From contig JAWKSZ010000014.1 in assembly GCA_041402045.1 (NCBI GenBank), positions 62,001-126,000 of the forward strand: a stretch of DNA of 64,000 nucleotides, in the 5' to 3' direction. This document shows, piece after piece, positions 61,247 through 64,000 of this stretch. The first letter of the stretch is position 1. Every line of letters begins with the position of its first letter. The notes below the pieces were generated by a model, which saw only the letters and a list, made by a program, of their open reading frames with translations, was not told the origin of the DNA and did not search any database. The DNA is from JAGQRJ01 sp041402045 (GTDB lineage: Bacteria; Planctomycetota; J058). A program made the translations under genes and the position numbers.

Positions 61247-63188
61247 GTGCGCCTCAAGACCCAGCTCCACGCGACGATCGGCACCTGCGCTGCGCTCTCG
61301 TTCTTGATCGTGGGCGTCGTGGGCTGGTGGGAGCTGCGCCGGGTCCACAACCAGGAGGTCGAGTCCCTCGGGCAGAGCATGGCCCTGAACCTCTCCCGCG
61401 GCTGCGGGCTGGCCTTCGCCGAGTGGGAGACCCGCGGGACCACGGAGGAGCTCGGCTACCTCCTGCGCTCCCACGAGGAGGACCGCGTGGTCAGCGCCGT
61501 GGTCTACGACGCCGACGGGCACGTGATCGAGCGGATCGGCGCGACCTCTCGCGAGGCCAGCAACGACGCCGAGACCGCGCTCCTGAACGAGGTCCTGGCG
61601 CAGGAGCCGGGGGAGGAGCGCCCGCCCGCGGTCCTGACCCTCAGCGGCGAGGAGCTCGGGCGCACCGGCCCCAACGGCGAGGACCTGCTCGAGTTCGCCG
61701 CCCCGATCCACACCAGCGAGGGCGAGCTCAAGGGCGCGCTGTTGCTCTCCCTGGTCCGCCGCCCGCCGGTGCTGAGCTTCGTGCGCAGCATTACGCTCCT
61801 GATCCTGCTCTCGCTGGTGATCGTGGCCGGGCTGTGGTTCCTGCTCTACAAAATGCTCAGCGGGCAGATCCTCACGCCGATCGTGGAGCTCTCCCAGGGC
61901 ATTGCCCGGGTGCGCAAGGGCGACCTCACCGCCCGGGTCGCGACCCCGACCCAGGACGAGCTCGCGACCCTCACCAACAGCTTCAACGACCTGATCGCGG
62001 TCCTCGTCGAGCGCGACTCGCTGCAGAAGCGCCTGGAGGAAGCCAACCGCCTGGCCGAGGCGCACAACCGCCTGCACGACGCCCACCAGCAGCTCAAGCA
62101 GGCGCAGGAGCAGCTGATCGTCACCGAGAAGCACGCCTCGATCGGGCGCCTCGTGCACGGCCTGAACCACGAGCTCAACAACCCGCTCTCGGCGGCGCAG
62201 AACATGATCCCGCCCCTGGGCGCGGCCCTCGAGAGCCTGCGCGCGCACCTCGTGCCGCCGCCTCCGCCTGGGGACGAGGACGAGGCCCTCGAGCACAGCG
62301 CGGCGCTCTTGCAGTCGGGGTCCTCGGCCTCGCAGTCGGGGCTGCACGCGGTGATCCCCGAGGCCCCCGAAGGCCTCGCCCCGGCGGAGCCCGCGGAGCC
62401 GCTGCCCCGCCGAGGAGCCGGCGCCCGCCGCCGAGCCCGCGGCCAGCCCCGGCTCGAGCGCGGCCCTCGACGCGCTCCGCCCCGAGGCGCCGGAGCCCGT
62501 GCCCCTCGACCCGCAGCTCGAGGAAGACCTCGCGGACCTCGAGGCGGCGGTGGAGGTGATCTCCCGCTCGGTCGCGCGCGCGATCAATATCGTCCACGAC
62601 CTCGGCGCGTTCTCGAAGCTGGGCACCGCCGACCTGGTGGAGGTCGACCTGCGCCGGCTGCTGGAGGAGGCGGTCGAGACCCACGAGCGCGAGCGCCCGG
62701 GCGAGCGCCTGGAGGTGACCCTCGACTTCGTCGGCGACGCCGAGGCCGTCGAGCTCAAGGCGTTCCCCAGCCTCCTGGCCCAGGTGTTCGTGAACCTCCT
62801 GACCAACAGCGGCCAGGCCCTGGCGCCGGGCGCCACGGGCAAGGTCAAGATCCAGGTCAAGCGGCTCAAGGGCGAGGACCGCGTGCAGATCGGCTACGAG
62901 GACAACGGCCCCGGGATCCCCAAGGAGCACCTGAGCAAGGTGTTCGAGCCGTTCTTCACGACCAAGGAGCAGGGCCAGGGCACGGGGCTCGGCCTCGCGA
63001 TCTGCCTGGGGATCGTGGAGAAGCACGGGGGCACGATCGAGGCCCGTCGGCGGCGCCGCGGCGCGCACTTCGTGATCGAGCTGCCGCTGGTGGCCGAGGT
63101 CGAGGAGCCGCTGGATCCCTGGGCCTCGAGTCCGTTCCTCTCGGGGAGCTCGATCTCCGGGCGCGCGCCCAGCCAGACCCGGATCTGA
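61247..63188 (+). CDS. HAMP-domain sensor histidine kinase (frame break in linker)
   Basis: About 647 residues. Two transmembrane helices (ATIGTCAALSFLIVGVVGWW and SITLLILLSLVIVAGLWFLL) flank a 140-residue outside sensor. HAMP follows (LTPIVELSQGIARVRKGDLT), then a coiled coil (RLEEANRLAEAHNRLHDAHQ) and the H box LVHGLNHELNNPLSAAQNM with its His. In the same frame a Pro/Ala linker loses sense near 62405. Another frame continues as AEEPAPAAEPAASPGSSAAL and the ATPase domain: N box FVNLLTNSGQALAPG, G boxes YEDNGPGIPKEHL and GQGTGLGLAICLGIVEKHGG. One extra C near 62409 explains this. AGGA 8 bases ahead favours the GTG at 61247. No response regulator is adjacent. Confidence 0.87.
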
Positions 63189-63449
63189 ACCAGAGTTCAC
63201 GATTCTGAGCGGGCGAGAGTGGTTCGCATGGAGTCAACGATCGAGCGCTCGCTCGCCCGCTCAGGATCGTGACTCTGGTTCTAAGTAGAGGCTTCGCTTG
63301 GTCGCAGGGCTGTCTTCCAGTGCCGAGCCCGGTACCCCGAACGCATGCCCCTTGCGGAGCCTCTAGCTACTAAACGGAAGGCGCGATTCGGGGATAGGTC
63401 AGCACGTGCCGGCAGTGTTCGGCGACTCAGAATCGCGCACTCCCGTTTA
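63188..63449. repeat. Three consecutive inverted repeats between convergent genes
   Basis: The region between the histidine kinase stop and the facing DUF1330-like stop is built of three hairpins. First: 63188-63217 with 63252-63280 (AACCAGAGTTCACGATTCTG arm, about 27 of 30 paired). Second: 63284-63297 with 63354-63372 (AGTAGAGGCTTCGC and its partner). Third: 63371-63389 with 63430-63449 (TAAACGGAAGGCGCGATTC arm), which overlaps the stop codon of the facing gene. They may act as a two-way terminator. Confidence 0.75.
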
Positions 63450-63743
63450 GGGGCGCGGGTAGCGCGCGAGGATCGTGGTCGCGCCCACCGAGCCCGCGAA
63501 GTGCTGCTCCTTGACCGCGAGGTATTCGGGGTCGGCGAAGAAGCCCTCGAGCTGGGCCTCGCTGGGGAAGCCGATCGTGAACACGCGGTTGATCGGCTCC
63601 GGCGTGGCGCTGGCCAGGACCTCCGCGACGCGGAAGTCGTAGCGGAAGCCGCCGTCGTAGCGCATGAGGATCGGGGCCATGGCCGCGCGGTAGGCGGCGT
63701 AGCCGGCGTCGTCGAGCACGAGCAGCCCGACCAGGAGCTCCAC
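63447..63743 (-). CDS. DUF1330-family protein
   Basis: A 98-residue ferredoxin-like fold protein (dimeric alpha-beta barrel). Family features: LVLDDAGYAAYRAAMAPILM, GGFRYDFRVAEVL, NRVFTIGFPSEAQLEGFFAD (the conserved P/S-x-x-A-x-x-F/W-x-x-x-x-Y pattern) and EYLAVKEQHFAGSVGATTIL. No catalytic role is established for this family. The GTG start comes two bases after the stop of the upstream isomerase gene, so the two are co-translated. Confidence 0.82.
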   Translation of the reverse strand: MELLVGLLVLDDAGYAAYRAAMAPILMRYDGGFRYDFRVAEVLASATPEPINRVFTIGFPSEAQLEGFFADPEYLAVKEQHFAGSVGATTILARYPRP

Positions 63744-63745
63744 GC

Positions 63746-64000
63746 TTACTCCGGCCCCCTGCTGCCCGCGGGCAGCGCGTTGGCGTAGACCACGCGCGCC
63801 GACCCCCGGCTGTGGAGCGTGAGCCCGCTGGACGCCGCCGGGATCACCAGCGCGTCGCCCTGGGCCAGGCTCGCGGGCCCGCCCCCGCGCAGGGTCAGCG
63901 CGCCCGAGAGCACGACCAGCGCCCCCGCGCAGCGCGGCGCGGGGAGCGCGCGCTCCTCGTCCGGACCGAGCTGCCACACCTCGAAGGTGAACGGCGAGCG
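63746..64000 (-). CDS. manA: Mannose-6-phosphate isomerase class I, C-terminal fragment (cut by window edge)
   Basis: The last 84 codons of a gene entering from the right edge. The sequence SPFTFEVWQLGPDEE, then ALVVLSGALTLRG, LAQGDALVIPAASSGLTL and ARVVYANALPAG, is the C-terminal cupin of type I phosphomannose isomerases, which interconvert fructose-6-phosphate and mannose-6-phosphate. The catalytic N-terminal cupin with its zinc ligands lies outside the window, so the assignment is by the C-terminal pattern only. Confidence 0.72.
   Translation of the reverse strand, partial: RSPFTFEVWQLGPDEERALPAPRCAGALVVLSGALTLRGGGPASLAQGDALVIPAASSGLTLHSRGSARVVYANALPAGSRGPE

Overview
This 64 kb window is very G+C-rich and gene-dense, with many overlapping stop/start junctions. 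It most likely comes from an uncultivated, deep-branching member of the Planctomycetota. The pointers are a DUF1549/DUF1553 protein with a CxxCH motif, several large Ser/Thr kinases, an ECF sigma factor with a huge C-terminal extension, many exported proteins of unknown function, and four treble-clef 'Prok-RING' proteins. The phylum call is an inference; no rRNA gene is present.

Layout. 0-3 kb: the start of a leftward nuoABCDE operon (complex I). 3.3-4.9 kb: an HSL-type esterase and an exported coiled-coil protein. 5.3-8.2 kb: a leftward Rieske / cytochrome b-cytochrome c fusion / nitrilase operon. 8.3-11 kb: a poorly preserved membrane/lipoprotein ORF, an EF-hand protein and tRNA-Arg(CCG). 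11.2-19.9 kb: membrane and unknown proteins, including two adjacent membrane paralogues and a RING-type protein. 20-25.5 kb: an exported coiled-coil ClpP-like protease, then an ECF sigma factor joined through one transmembrane helix to about 800 residues of beta-sandwich domains. 25.5-34.9 kb: membrane protein, DUF1549/1553 protein, a GT-C / GT2 / methyltransferase glycan set, an exported protein with an in-frame amber codon, a Nudix hydrolase and a lipoprotein. 35.2-36.8 kb: a decayed IS4-family element inserted in a palindromic repeat, with readable target duplication. 37.1-43.5 kb: SppA, carbamoyltransferase plus SxtJ-like partner, RmlA, rhomboid, cupin. 43.5-44.6 kb: a gene-free kilobase with two different minisatellites around a long hairpin. 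44.6-55.4 kb: two Ser/Thr kinases, a beta-propeller protein, SerC, two TerB/RING-like proteins and a protein with three copies of one domain. 55.4-64 kb: YkgJ-like protein, lipoprotein, DUF3298-like protein, an odd tRNA with a UAA anticodon, a GNAT, a RING protein, a sensor histidine kinase, and the 3' end of a mannose-6-phosphate isomerase.

Themes. Signalling across the membrane dominates: an MglA-like pseudo-GTPase/kinase/pseudokinase fusion, a kinase with an external sensor, a HAMP histidine kinase, and a membrane-tethered sigma factor that could only act after proteolysis. Three proteases of kinds able to work in or near membranes (ClpP-like, SppA, rhomboid) are in the same window. A second theme is intergenic repeats: three long hairpins, two of them clearly related with arms built from a 9-bp CGCAAAGGA-type unit, plus three minisatellites.

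Caution: at least eight genes carry single-base frame breaks, mostly in short C or G runs with both sides clearly coding. This points to residual assembly indels, though some may be real decay. Three genes fit best with CTG start codons.
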